Counted from the stretch's first letter, positions 25,815 to 34,184 are shown. The stretch is 64,000 nucleotides of DNA from Ruminococcaceae bacterium R-25 (GCA_003149065.1 QGFZ01000002.1:372001-436000), one strand, 5' to 3'. The notes: generated by a model from the letters alone, not told the origin. Numbers and translations are program-made.

Positions 25815-25961
25815 TTACAGAAGATCGTCGATGCACATGTAATAGACGCCGAGTCTCTTAATCCTATCCTCGACGCTGCAGCTGAGCTTATCTACCCGGA
25901 ACAGACTCTTTCTGAGCCGGGCTAAGAGAACAGCAAGGGTTCCACCCCATATAACAGTCAT
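25815..25961 (-). CDS. Small 48-residue protein, unknown
   Basis: MTVIWGGTLAVLLARLRKSL and a further 28 residues ending CIDDLL. GGAGG lies seven bases before the ATG, which is the main support. The N-terminus is hydrophobic, the middle basic, and the end acidic. I recognise no family. It lies alone in a 1.1-kb gap between the surface-protein gene and the integrative element. Confidence 0.5.
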   Translation of the reverse strand: MTVIWGGTLAVLLARLRKSLFRVDKLSCSVEDRIKRLGVYYMCIDDLL

Positions 25962-26114
25962 TTCTTAACCTCCAATTCCTTATAGTAAGGATATGAAGAA
26001 GAGCTGTTATTTTCCAATGTGCGATTTGAATGCTGCAAATTCTAATAAAAAACGTGACCTGGTTTTTAATAGCATTCTATACACAAGGCATAAGTTGCTA
26101 TAACTTGATAAAAA

Positions 26115-26146
26115 ATAAGCCACGAGTTACGAAAACTCATGGCTTA
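26115..26146. terminator. Long hairpin, possible terminator
   Basis: TAAGCCACGAGTT pairs with AACTCATGGCTTA with one mismatch around an ACGAA-type loop. It lies upstream of the attachment region and could be a bidirectional terminator or an element end structure. The rest of 25962-26285 holds only short direct repeats. Confidence 0.5.
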
Positions 26147-26198
26147 TAGAAATTTATGCTTCAAAAATGTGCGATTTTATAGTGGTTTGGGAACTTTG

Positions 26199-26225
26199 TC
26201 GTGCGATTGTCGTGGATTTGTCGTG
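26199..26225 (+). repeat. Three 11-bp-spaced TCGTG direct repeats
   Basis: TCGTG occurs at 26199-26203, 26210-26214 and 26221-26225, with GATTTG between the last two. They lie about 75 bases left of the displaced lysS tail. Spaced short repeats beside an attachment core resemble integrase arm-type sites. GTGCGATT also recurs at 26019, 26169, 26201 and 26372. Confidence 0.5.
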
Positions 26226-26284
26226 GAAATTGCAGTTCTCGAAAAGTACAAACCCAATAAAATCAAGGGTTTCAGGGCATCAAA

Positions 26285-26310
26285 TTAGTCCAGGGGACGC
26301 ATCGTCGGGA
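26285..26310 (-). other. Displaced lysS 3' end (attachment site, far end of element)
   Basis: Read leftward, codons CCG ACG ATG CGT CCC CTG GAC TAA give PTMRPLD-stop, the usual C-terminus of lysyl-tRNA synthetase. The 11 bases CATCGTCGGGA (26300-26310) are identical to 29932-29942 inside the intact lysS. Joining the lysS body to this tail would give LLFPTMRPLD, in frame. So this is the original lysS end pushed away by insertion of the element between the two cores. Confidence 0.75.
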
Positions 26311-26437
26311 TTTTGTTGGTGTAACCCATAGCGAATTCTACCCATGTCTACATCATTCTACCCCCACAACAGTGCGATTATGACTGAGTTTTGTATAGTT
26401 CTACTCAGTTCTACGTGTGGAATTTCATCATTGGCGT

Positions 26438-26457
26438 GGTGTTTGGTGTAGTGGTGT
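26438..26457 (+). repeat. GGTGT repeats, left end of element
   Basis: GGTGT at 26438-26442, 26445-26449 and 26453-26457. The same word occurs twice at the opposite end of the element after the integrase gene. They are plausible integrase arm-binding sites. Confidence 0.5.
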
Positions 26458-26785
26458 GGAGTCAATGCATTTCTGCACCATCTATCACGGCAGTGTATCA
26501 CAAATTGGAGTCAATAGAGTTAAAGAGAGTCTTATAATTTACTATCTGTTAATCTATGTTCAATAGAATAGCAATGTTTCTTGCCATGGACAAATCAAGA
26601 GAATATCCAGTTGATTAGTCAGATTTTACATCAGAATTTCGCTCAGAAACACCCCTGGTAGGCTCTATCTTAATTCAAACGTATCTGATCTTTAATTTAG
26701 TTTTTCATTTAACGCCCATACAAAACGGCCCATACAAAACCTCCATCAAATTCAGTTGTATAATAAACTTCGGGAGGACTGATCT

Positions 26786-27619
26786 ATGGACTTTAGGTCA
26801 ATGCTGTTCTATTTCATGATCTACTCATTTGCAGGCTGGGTGATAGAGGTTGCTTATCATGCTGTCACAATGGGAAAAGTCGTTAACAGGGGATTCCTTA
26901 ACGGCCCTATTTGTCCTGTCTATGGAGTGGGAGTGTCTCTGGTACTGGTCGTTATGCAGGGGCTGGCCAGACAGAATATCGAGACGAGTAATCCGCTGGT
27001 CCTTTTCGCTGTGGGGATAGTGCTCGCCACGCTTGCCGAGCTTGTCGCGGGATTCATGCTGGATAAGCTTTTTCATGCCAGGTGGTGGGATTACAGCAAT
27101 GAGAAATTCAACTTGAACGGGTATATTTGCTTGTCGTTCAGTATTGTTTGGGGGCTGGCGATCGCTTTCGTGCTGAGGGTGGTGCAGCCTGTGGTGGCAG
27201 GACTGGTGGCGAAGATCCCTCCGGTGGCTGGGTACATTATACTGGCTGTACTATATATTGTTTTTGTAATCGATATAATCCTGACGACGCTGTCTGTGCT
27301 GAAATTCAATAAGCAGCTAGAGCAGATGTCCGACCTGCGAAATGCTATCCTCAAGGTGAGCGACGGAATGAGCGAGGTGATTGCAAGCGGTACCATCAGG
27401 ACAGTCAGCAAGTTCGATGAGAGTAAGGAGAAGGTGGAAGAGCGCCGGGCTGAACTTGAGATTAAGCTGGAGGCACTGCGCAAAGATATGACGCTTCATG
27501 CCTTCTACGGACGTGGAAGGATCTTGAAAGCCTTTCCTCATCTGAAACACAGACGATATGGTGAGATATATGAGTGGCTGAAAAGCAGGCTCGATCACGA
27601 GAAAGGTGATCCGGAGTAG
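26786..27619 (+). CDS. ABC_trans_CmpB-family membrane protein (putative permease)
   Basis: A 277-residue protein with about five membrane segments in the first 190 residues, then a charged, coiled C-terminal region. FAGWVIEVAYHAVTMGKVVN and NGPICPVYGVG near residue 40 are hallmark sequences of the CmpB family (PF06541), and LDKLFHARWWDYS near 95 is also typical. Family members are annotated as putative ABC permeases, but no ATPase accompanies this one, so the real role is unknown. TATAAT at 26759-26764 and GGGAGGA give a local promoter and ribosome site. The gene is flanked by copies of CCCATACAAAAC (26715, 26729, 27689). Confidence 0.85.
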   Translation: MDFRSMLFYFMIYSFAGWVIEVAYHAVTMGKVVNRGFLNGPICPVYGVGVSLVLVVMQGLARQNIETSNPLVLFAVGIVLATLAELVAGFMLDKLFHARWWDYSNEKFNLNGYICLSFSIVWGLAIAFVLRVVQPVVAGLVAKIPPVAGYIILAVLYIVFVIDIILTTLSVLKFNKQLEQMSDLRNAILKVSDGMSEVIASGTIRTVSKFDESKEKVEERRAELEIKLEALRKDMTLHAFYGRGRILKAFPHLKHRRYGEIYEWLKSRLDHEKGDPE

Positions 27620-27732
27620 CGCCGCGGGATCTTGTTGTGGCAATGGTGTCCGGGTTGACATAATTGGGTCAGACTGTGAGTTCTTACCCCCATACAAAAC
27701 AAAAAACAAAAAATGGCTAACAATGCCTAAAC

Positions 27733-27761
27733 AAATGGCCCAGCTATTTGCTGAGCCATTT
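27733..27761. terminator. Bidirectional hairpin terminator
   Basis: AAATGGCCCAGC (27733-27744) pairs with GCTGAGCCATTT (27750-27761) with one mismatch. It lies between the CmpB-type gene and the convergent antitoxin gene. Confidence 0.7.
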
Positions 27762-27836
27762 AGAGCTTTATTCTTCTTTTGAGTCAAGTCGTACCCTCAT
27801 AACAATCAGCTGAAATCGGATCAATACTATATCCCA

Positions 27837-28001
27837 TTAATCTTGTGTATTAACAAGCTCAAGTGCTTTAGTCAGAAATTCATTCCATGTGATTTCATTA
27901 TTGGAATATTGGCGACACAATTCATAACCTTCATCACTAAGATAAAGGCCTTCCATTTCTACGGACGCGATTGCATTAACTAGAGCCAAATCGTTTGACA
28001 T
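27837..28001 (-). CDS. VbhA-like antitoxin
   Basis: A 54-residue protein, MSNDLALVNAIASVEMEGLY and so on, with EITWNEFLTKALELV at the end. The pattern AIASV.MEGL...EG.EL...Y...EI follows the VbhA antitoxin fold, in which an S-x-x-x-E-G helix blocks Fic toxins; here SVEMEG holds the Ser and Glu. AGGAGGTGC precedes the ATG. No Fic gene is in the window, so it is an orphan or neutralises a toxin elsewhere. The family call is from memory of the motif. Confidence 0.6.
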   Translation of the reverse strand: MSNDLALVNAIASVEMEGLYLSDEGYELCRQYSNNEITWNEFLTKALELVNTQD

Positions 28002-28268
28002 AAGCACCTCCTGATACCGAGATTATATCACACAAGCGATAGGTTCATTTATATATAAATATGACCGGCATTCTGCCAGTCCATTAGTTTGTTATATTCT
28101 TGAATTAAACAAATATAGTGCATGAGATTAACGAATTTGCAAAATGTCTAGCGGCGCTTTTTATCGATATACGGAAGTATTTGGCTCGAACTTATAAATG
28201 AAACCAGTGTTCTGGCAGAAAGAAATCCTATCCTTTTCCTTATTTTGAGAAAAGGAGGATGTGCTGTA

Positions 28269-28538
28269 ATGATGAATTATGCAGGACTGGACAAGGAATT
28301 ACTTTTGGAAAGAGCAGGGGAATTTATAGTAAATGCGAGGAAAAAGAACGGGATAACGCAAGAAGGTTTACTTAGATTGATAGACAAAGGATGCAATCTG
28401 AATATGGACAGGAATACACTTTCGCTTATAGAACGCGGCCGAGTGGCAACCAATTGGTTGAATCTGATGGTCATACAACATGTTCTTGGGTTTTCCTTTG
28501 ATGACTTTATAAATTTTGTAACTAATCCGGACTCCTAA
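28269..28538 (+). CDS. XRE-type helix-turn-helix regulator
   Basis: An 89-residue protein with an XRE-like HTH: FIVNARKKNGITQEGLLRLI, then MDRNTLSLIERGRVATNWLN. It is likely the element's repressor or integrase regulator. The ATG at 28269 (MMNYAGLDKEL) follows AAAGGAGG at 10-base spacing; the open frame begins at a TTG (28245) that overlaps the binding site. The integrase gene begins 67 bases downstream. Confidence 0.82.
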   Translation: MMNYAGLDKELLLERAGEFIVNARKKNGITQEGLLRLIDKGCNLNMDRNTLSLIERGRVATNWLNLMVIQHVLGFSFDDFINFVTNPDS

Positions 28539-28605
28539 TATTTTGTGCGGACATGGTTTTCGCGATGTGCAATACTCCTTTTCATTATTTGAGGGAGGTA
28601 TATTT

Positions 28606-29823
28606 ATGTCTGAAAAACTGAGATATGATCCTTTTGGAAATCAGTTGCATACAGGTGAAGGTTTTCGAAATAAAGACCATCTATATGTCTATCGTTATAA
28701 GGATTCTACCGGAAAGCGGTGTAGTATTTATGCGAAGGATATTTATGAGCTGAGGAGCAAAGAACGTGATCTCCTTGGGATAATGAAATCTATTTCAGAT
28801 GTCTATAACCGCGGAATAATTACTCTTAATGAAGCTTTTGACTTCTATATGGGAACCAAGAAAAGCCTCAGAAAAACGACAATCGACAACTATCATTACA
28901 CATTTGATCATTTTGTGAGGGACCGGTTCGGAAAGAAAATCGTGAATCAATACAAAAGAACGGATATTCTGTTTTTCTACAGGTCGTTATACGATAACAG
29001 AATATCGATAGGCACTCTGGACAATATCCAGACACTGATCTACCCGACATTCCAGATGCTGGTGGATGACGGGATCTTAAGTTTCAATCCGGCGAACAAT
29101 GCGCTGAAAGAATTCAGAAAGAATCACAACCTTCATCACGGCATCAGGCATGCTCTAACAGAGGAACAGGAAACGGCTTTTCTGGATTATGTCAGAAATG
29201 CCCCGGAATGCGCACTGTGGCGTAACCTGCTCATTATCCTGTTTGGTACAGGAATGCGTATCGGAGAGTGTTTAGGCCTTCTCTGGGATAATATCGACTT
29301 CGAAGAAAGGACGATAACCATTGACCATTCGATAGTTACGTTAAGGGAATCCACAATTGGCTGTCCGTACCATATCTCTGAACCCAAAACAGAGAGCGGT
29401 ATAAGAACGATTCCCATGATTGATGAAGTCTACAATGCCTTCCTTGATGAGTATAGAAGACAGGAAGAAGCCGGCTGGAGTAATATTGCAGTTGAGGGTA
29501 TCACAGGTTTTATTTTCATCAATAAGGAAGATAGATTGATGAACAAGCAAAACGTAAATCGTGCAATCGAGCGCATCAGGATTGCCTGTAACGAACATTC
29601 CCTGCGTTCAAAAGACAGAAACCCCGTTATCATTCCGCATTTTTCCAGTCATCATATCCGGCACACTTTCTGTTCCCGTCTATGTGAGAATGAGTGCAAT
29701 ATTAAGGTTATTCAGTCGATCATGGGTCAAACTGATATCAGGACCACAATGGAGGTGTATAGCGAGGTATCAACAAGACGTCTCAAAGAGTCACTTAAAG
29801 AACATCAGGAAAAACTGATGTAA
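28606..29823 (+). CDS. Tyrosine-recombinase integrase
   Basis: A 405-residue phage/ICE-type integrase. An N-terminal arm-binding domain (about 1-60) and a SAM-like core-binding domain (about 70-175) precede the catalytic domain with R218 (GTGMRIGECLGL), the HxxR motif H349..R352 (SSHHIRHTF), and nucleophile Y385 (TMEVYSEV). The position that is usually the second His or Trp (LGH motif) is Q375 (MGQTDIRTT). ATG 28606 is preceded by GAGGGAGG. The gene ends about 110 bases before the lysS 3'-end core, the usual position for an integrase that uses that site. Confidence 0.92.
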   Translation: MSEKLRYDPFGNQLHTGEGFRNKDHLYVYRYKDSTGKRCSIYAKDIYELRSKERDLLGIMKSISDVYNRGIITLNEAFDFYMGTKKSLRKTTIDNYHYTFDHFVRDRFGKKIVNQYKRTDILFFYRSLYDNRISIGTLDNIQTLIYPTFQMLVDDGILSFNPANNALKEFRKNHNLHHGIRHALTEEQETAFLDYVRNAPECALWRNLLIILFGTGMRIGECLGLLWDNIDFEERTITIDHSIVTLRESTIGCPYHISEPKTESGIRTIPMIDEVYNAFLDEYRRQEEAGWSNIAVEGITGFIFINKEDRLMNKQNVNRAIERIRIACNEHSLRSKDRNPVIIPHFSSHHIRHTFCSRLCENECNIKVIQSIMGQTDIRTTMEVYSEVSTRRLKESLKEHQEKLM

Positions 29824-29850
29824 GGGAGATGGTGTAAAGCATGGTGTAAA

Positions 29851-29878
29851 AAAGTGTGAGTTTTTAAGCTCACACTTT
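29851..29878. terminator. Rho-independent terminator
   Basis: AAAGTGTGAG (29851-29860) pairs with CTCACACTTT (29869-29878), followed by TT. It is placed between the convergent integrase and lysS genes. Confidence 0.8.
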
Positions 29879-29913
29879 TTAAATGTCTTATATTTATTGA
29901 GGTTGAAGATAAA

Positions 29914-31419
29914 TTAATTGTCGATGGGCTTCATCGTCGGGAAAAGCAGGACGTCCCTGATGCTCGGACTGTCTGTCAGGAGCATTACGAGACGGTCGAT
30001 GCCGTAGCCGATACCGCCCGTAGGGGGCATACCGAGCTCGAGAGCATTGAGGAAGTCCTCGTCTGTGTGGTCTGCTTCGTCGTTGCCTGCCTCAGCTGTA
30101 GCGTCCTGAGCAGCGAATCTCTCGCGCTGGTCGATAGGATCGTTGAGCTCTGAGTAAGCGTTGCACATTTCCCATGTGTTAATGAAGAGTTCGAATCTCT
30201 CGACCTTGTCAGGAGAGCCCTTCTTTTTCTTTGTAAGAGGGGAGATGGCGATAGGGTGGTCCATGATGAATGTAGGCTGGAGGAGGTTCTTTTCGCAGTA
30301 TTCCTCGAAGAAGAGGTTTACGATATCACCCTTTGTGTGCCATGTCTCATATTCGATGTGGTGCTCGTCAGCAAGCTTTTTCGCAGCCTCATCGCTCTCA
30401 ACAGTATCGAAATCGATTCCTGCATACTTCTTGATCGCATCGGTCATTGTGAGCCTCTCAAAGGGCTTGCCGAAGTCAATCTCGAGGTCACCGTACTTGA
30501 TGAGTGTTGTGCCGCATACCTTTTCAGCTACATAGCGGAACATGGACTCTGTGAGCTCCATCATGCCATTGTAGTCTGTGTATGCCTGGTAGAGCTCCAT
30601 GAGTGTGAACTCAGGATTATGGCGTGTATCCATACCTTCGTTACGGAAAACTCTGCCGATCTCGAAAACTCTTTCGAAGCCGCCTACGAGGAGTCTCTTG
30701 AGGTAGAGCTCAAGAGAGATACGGAGCTTCAAGTCGATATCAAGAGCGTTGAAGTGTGTTGTGAACGGTCTTGCAGCAGCGCCGCCTGCGTTAGTAACGA
30801 GGAGGGGAGTCTCAACTTCCATGAAGTCTCTGTCTGCAAGGAAGTTTCTGATCTCCTTGATGACCTTGGATCTCTTTTCGAAAGTCTCCTTAACCTGGGG
30901 ATTAACGATGAGGTCCAGATATCTCTGACGGTAACGGATCTCAGTGTCCTTCAATCCCTGGTACTTGTTCGGGAGAGGGTGGAGGCACTTGGCAAGGAGC
31001 TTGTAGGACTTGGTGAGGATGGAAACCTCGCCCTTTTCGGTCATGTAAACCTCACCCTCAACGCCTACCAAGTCGCCGATGTCGAGGTTCTGCCATGCCT
31101 TGTAGTCTTCCTCAGGGAGGTTGTCGATCTTTGTGAAGATCTGGATCTTGCCCCTTCTGTCGTAAAGGTCACAGAAAGATACCTTACCCATGCCACGCTT
31201 GCTCATAAGACGTCCTGCGACTCTTACTGTCTTTCCTGCGAAAGAATCGTAATCGCCCGTGATCTCAACGGAGTGGTTCGTTACGTCGTATGTAAGCTCT
31301 TCATAAGGATCCTTGCCTTCTGCCTGGAGGGCCTTAAGCTTCTCCATACGGAATCTTGTCTGTTCCTGGATCTCTTCTGCACTTAAAGGTTCTGTCTGAG
31401 GTACGAATTTCTTAGCCAT
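29914..31419 (-). CDS. lysS: Lysyl-tRNA synthetase, class II
   Basis: A 501-residue enzyme that charges tRNA-Lys. An N-terminal OB-fold anticodon-binding domain (about 55-150, VRVAGRLMSKRGMGK) is followed by the class II catalytic core with motif 2 FRNEGMDTRHNPEFT near 263 and motif 3 GGIGYGIDRLVMLL near 475. Length is normal. It is the last gene of the leftward guaB-greA-lysS operon, 46 bases after greA. Its C-terminus (FPTMKPIDN) is probably supplied by the inserted element, since a different tail (PTMRPLD) lies at 26285-26308. Confidence 0.97.
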   Translation of the reverse strand: MAKKFVPQTEPLSAEEIQEQTRFRMEKLKALQAEGKDPYEELTYDVTNHSVEITGDYDSFAGKTVRVAGRLMSKRGMGKVSFCDLYDRRGKIQIFTKIDNLPEEDYKAWQNLDIGDLVGVEGEVYMTEKGEVSILTKSYKLLAKCLHPLPNKYQGLKDTEIRYRQRYLDLIVNPQVKETFEKRSKVIKEIRNFLADRDFMEVETPLLVTNAGGAAARPFTTHFNALDIDLKLRISLELYLKRLLVGGFERVFEIGRVFRNEGMDTRHNPEFTLMELYQAYTDYNGMMELTESMFRYVAEKVCGTTLIKYGDLEIDFGKPFERLTMTDAIKKYAGIDFDTVESDEAAKKLADEHHIEYETWHTKGDIVNLFFEEYCEKNLLQPTFIMDHPIAISPLTKKKKGSPDKVERFELFINTWEMCNAYSELNDPIDQRERFAAQDATAEAGNDEADHTDEDFLNALELGMPPTGGIGYGIDRLVMLLTDSPSIRDVLLFPTMKPIDN

Positions 31420-31465
31420 AGTTACTCTCTGTTCTAGTTATAGTTTTCGATTATTGTGTACAGGA

Positions 31466-31948
31466 TTACTTTTCAATCTTGATGATCTTGTACTTGATGA
31501 TGCCGGAAGGTGTGGAAACAGAAACTGTCTTACCCTTCTTCTGGTTGGAGATTGCTCTTCCTACAGGGGAGTTCTCTGAGATTCTCTTCTTCTTGAAGTC
31601 GATCTCGGACTCACCAACGAGCTTATATGTGTATTCCTGCTTTGTAGCGGTATTCTGGAGAGTTACCTTTGATCCGAGAGATACCTTATCTGTGGAAAGG
31701 TTGGAATCGTCAACAACTTCAACAGCCTTGAGGATAGCTTCGAGTTCTTCGATACGTGTCTCGTTCTCAGCCTGCTCGGCTCTCGCTTCATCGTACTCGG
31801 AGTTCTCTGAAAGGTCGCCCTGTGCCTTAGCATCTTCGATTCTTGCAGCGATCTCGCTTCTCTTCTTGGTCTTACGCTCGGAAAGCTCGTTCTGTAATTC
31901 GTCGTAACCTTCCTTGGTAATCTGCTTCTTGATGATTTCGTCAGCCAT
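31466..31948 (-). CDS. greA: Transcription elongation factor GreA
   Basis: A 160-residue protein of normal GreA length. The N-terminal coiled coil (about 10-75) has the acidic tip DLSENSEYDEARAEQAENE, which reaches the RNA polymerase active site and stimulates cleavage of backtracked RNA. The C-terminal FKBP-like domain has GSKVTLQNT and ISENSPVGRAISNQKKG. AGGAGACATAAC precedes the ATG. It lies between guaB and lysS in the same operon. Confidence 0.96.
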   Translation of the reverse strand: MADEIIKKQITKEGYDELQNELSERKTKKRSEIAARIEDAKAQGDLSENSEYDEARAEQAENETRIEELEAILKAVEVVDDSNLSTDKVSLGSKVTLQNTATKQEYTYKLVGESEIDFKKKRISENSPVGRAISNQKKGKTVSVSTPSGIIKYKIIKIEK

Positions 31949-31990
31949 GTTATGTCTCCTTTTGTTTGGATATCGTTTATTCTTCGAAAA

Positions 31991-33499
31991 TTATCTCGCT
32001 GTTCTGTCGTTTTCCTTCTGGATAACGTCGTGAGCGCCGCCCTCGATGATGGATGTGGAGGATACGACTACGAGGCGTGCCTTCTGCTGGAATTCCTCGA
32101 TGGAAGAGGAGCCGCATGAGCACATTGTTGCCTTAACCTTTGCAAGGGATACGTCAAGGCCGTCCTTGAGGTTGCCGGCATAAGGTACGTAAGAGTCAAC
32201 GCCTTCTTCGAAAGCCATCTTGCCGCCCTTGCCGCCGTCGTCGTAACGCTGCCAGTTGCGCGCACGGTTGGAGCCTTCGCCCCAATACTCTTTAACATAT
32301 GTGCCGCCTACAAGAAGCTTTCTCGTAGGGGATTCGTCGAATCTTGCGAAATAACGTCCGAGCATCATGAAATCAGCGCCCATAGCGAGAGCCAATGCCA
32401 TGTGATAGTCATGAACGATACCGCCGTCAGAGCAGAGAGGAATGTAATATCCTGTCTCCTTGAAGTACTCGTCACGAGCCTTAGCTACTGCGAGCACAGC
32501 GGAAGCCTGGCCGCAGCCGATACCCTTCTGCTCACGTGTGATGCAGATGGAACCGCCGCCGATACCGATCTTGATGAAGTCTGCGCCGCAGTCAGCGAGG
32601 AATCTGAAGCCCTCAGCGTCAACTACGTTGCCTGCACCGATGATGGCGTCAGGATAGTTATCCTTGCACCACTTGAGTGCTCTTTCCTGCCATACGGAGA
32701 ATCCGTCGGAGGAGTCGAGGCAGAGAACGTCAGCGCCTGCTTCGAGAAGAGCAGGGATACGCTCCTGATAGTCTCTTGTGTTGATTCCGGCACCAACGAT
32801 GAGCTTTTTCTCGGAGTCGAGGAGCTCATAAGGGTTAGCCTTGTGGAATTCATAGTCCTTACGGAAAACGAGACCTACGAGTCTTCCTTCTGCATTTACG
32901 ATAGGGAGCTGGTTGATCTTGTTGTCCCAGATGATGTCGTTAGCTTCCTTAAGGGATGTGCCCTCAGGTGCTGTGACGAGCTTTTCGATAGGAGTCATGA
33001 ACTCTTTGACCTTGGTATCGAGTGAGAGTCTGGAAACACGGTAATCACGTGTTGTAACGAGACCCAGGAGTTTGCCTTCAGCTGTACCGTCTTCTGTAAC
33101 GGCTGCTGTGCCGTGGCCTGTTCTCTCGTGCAGTTCGATAACCTTTTCGAGAGTGTCTTCAGGAGAGAGGTTGGAGTCGGACTCAACGATTCCGGCCTTG
33201 TACTTCTTAACTCTTCTGATCATGGCGCACTGTGACTCGATGGACTGTGACTGGAAGATAAAGGACAAACCGCCGCATCTTGCGAGCGCGATTGCCATAC
33301 CGTCGTCTGAAACAGCCTGCATGACTGCAGATACCATAGGGATATTGATCTTGAGGCGTGACTCTTCCTGGCCCTTCTTGTACTTAGCGATAGGTGCGGA
33401 CAAGTCTACCTGATCAGGTGTGTTCTTCTCTGTTGTGAGATTGGGTACCAAAAGGTACTCTGAAAATGTTCTTGACTCTTCTTCGAAAATCTTTGCCAT
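31991..33499 (-). CDS. guaB: IMP dehydrogenase
   Basis: A 502-residue enzyme converting IMP to XMP, the committed step of GMP synthesis. The TIM barrel is interrupted by two CBS domains (about 115-230: [20 protein letters not shown], then [20 protein letters not shown]). NAD/IMP residues include [10 protein letters not shown] near 265, and the catalytic loop is [19 protein letters not shown] near 317 with the active-site Cys. The start ATG (33499) lies eight bases after the stop of the upstream zinc-ribbon gene, so the genes are co-transcribed. The GGG in place of the usual GPG before the catalytic loop is a mild variant. Confidence 0.96.
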   Translation of the reverse strand: MAKIFEEESRTFSEYLLVPNLTTEKNTPDQVDLSAPIAKYKKGQEESRLKINIPMVSAVMQAVSDDGMAIALARCGGLSFIFQSQSIESQCAMIRRVKKYKAGIVESDSNLSPEDTLEKVIELHERTGHGTAAVTEDGTAEGKLLGLVTTRDYRVSRLSLDTKVKEFMTPIEKLVTAPEGTSLKEANDIIWDNKINQLPIVNAEGRLVGLVFRKDYEFHKANPYELLDSEKKLIVGAGINTRDYQERIPALLEAGADVLCLDSSDGFSVWQERALKWCKDNYPDAIIGAGNVVDAEGFRFLADCGADFIKIGIGGGSICITREQKGIGCGQASAVLAVAKARDEYFKETGYYIPLCSDGGIVHDYHMALALAMGADFMMLGRYFARFDESPTRKLLVGGTYVKEYWGEGSNRARNWQRYDDGGKGGKMAFEEGVDSYVPYAGNLKDGLDVSLAKVKATMCSCGSSSIEEFQQKARLVVVSSTSIIEGGAHDVIQKENDRTAR

Positions 33500-33507
33500 A
33501 TTTCTCC

Positions 33508-34002
33508 TTATTCCTCCTTAGATTCTTCTGTTACTTCCTGTGCCTCAGCTGCATCGATAACGGGATCAGCAACTACAGTTTCAACTGCGGGAGCTACGGG
33601 TGCGGGTGCAGCGGGCTTGGTTTCCTGGCGAGAGGGCGTAGCAGAAGCGTTCGGAGGAGCGATAACGTCAGCTGGAACTGCATCAGCGTCATCAAATCTG
33701 GCACCGCACTTGAAACAGAAAGCGTTGGAAAGGTTATTTTCCGTACCGCATACTGCGCACTTCTTGAGTCCTCTCTCACGGAGGATCTTAACGTTGAGGT
33801 CTTCGATCTCGATGTAGAGGTTGGAGATGGATTCGCATCTTGCATTGATGTCCTTCGTCATGTCAACGTTTACATCTTTGTACTGTCCATAGTAGAGGTG
33901 ACCGATCTCATCGTAATACTTGCGGATGGTGGTTTTCTTTTCATCGATCATCTTCTGAAAGTTGGAAATGTTCTTTCCCTTTTGATCCTGGAAAATGGGC
34001 AT
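33508..34002 (-). CDS. Coiled-coil zinc-ribbon protein
   Basis: A 164-residue protein: a helical N-terminal half (about 1-80, [15 protein letters not shown]), one zinc ribbon ([19 protein letters not shown] near 85), and a Pro/Ala/Glu-rich, low-complexity C-terminus. It is the first gene of the operon ahead of guaB, with a strong AAGGAGG site and a good promoter. Function is unknown. Clostridial proteins of this layout are common and may be membrane- or ribosome-associated, but nothing here proves it. Confidence 0.7.
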   Translation of the reverse strand: MPIFQDQKGKNISNFQKMIDEKKTTIRKYYDEIGHLYYGQYKDVNVDMTKDINARCESISNLYIEIEDLNVKILRERGLKKCAVCGTENNLSNAFCFKCGARFDDADAVPADVIAPPNASATPSRQETKPAAPAPVAPAVETVVADPVIDAAEAQEVTEESKEE

Positions 34003-34033
34003 ATTAAGTTCCTCCTTAAAAGATTTAAAGAAG

Positions 34034-34063
34034 ATTATACAACAATTTGCAGCGAATTGTCAT
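34034..34063 (-). promoter_or_regulatory. Promoter of the guaB-greA-lysS operon
   Basis: Read leftward: ATGACA (-35, 34058-34063), an 18-base spacer and TATAAT (-10, 34034-34039), about 32 bases before the first start codon. The -10 is consensus. Confidence 0.7.
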
Positions 34064-34184
34064 TATTTATAATACTTTAAGGAAAATTGAGGAATTTAGG
34101 GGTGCTTTGGTGGGCGGGGTCGGCGACGGGAGTGATTTTTCGAGCATTGGGCGGGAATGCGCGCGTGCGGAAGGGGTTGCGGCC

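Larger units (their letters stand above)
26300..29942 (+). mobile_element. 3.6-kb integrative element at the lysS 3' end
   Basis: The element is bounded by the 11-bp core CATCGTCGGGA at both ends (26300-26310 and 29932-29942). It contains a tyrosine integrase next to the lysS end, an XRE-type regulator, a VbhA-like antitoxin and a CmpB-type membrane protein. Short GGTGT repeats, likely arm-type sites, lie near both ends: three at 26438-26457, and GGTGTAAA at 29831-29838 and 29843-29850. TTCTAC direct repeats (26335-26415) lie at the left end. There are no conjugation, replication or packaging genes, so it is either mobilised in trans or a remnant. Confidence 0.7.

Noticed and set aside
26199-26225. 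CRISPR repeat
   Set aside because: The TCGTG words are only 5-11 bases, with no spacers of constant length, and no cas gene is nearby.
27317-27787. 156-codon minus-strand frame over the CmpB-type gene
   Set aside because: It overlaps the conserved CmpB-type coding sequence on the other strand and crosses the terminator hairpin, and it shows no family features.
30256-31386. 376-codon plus-strand frame inside lysS
   Set aside because: It is an antisense shadow of the lysS coding frame, a result of its codon bias. It has no recognisable domain.
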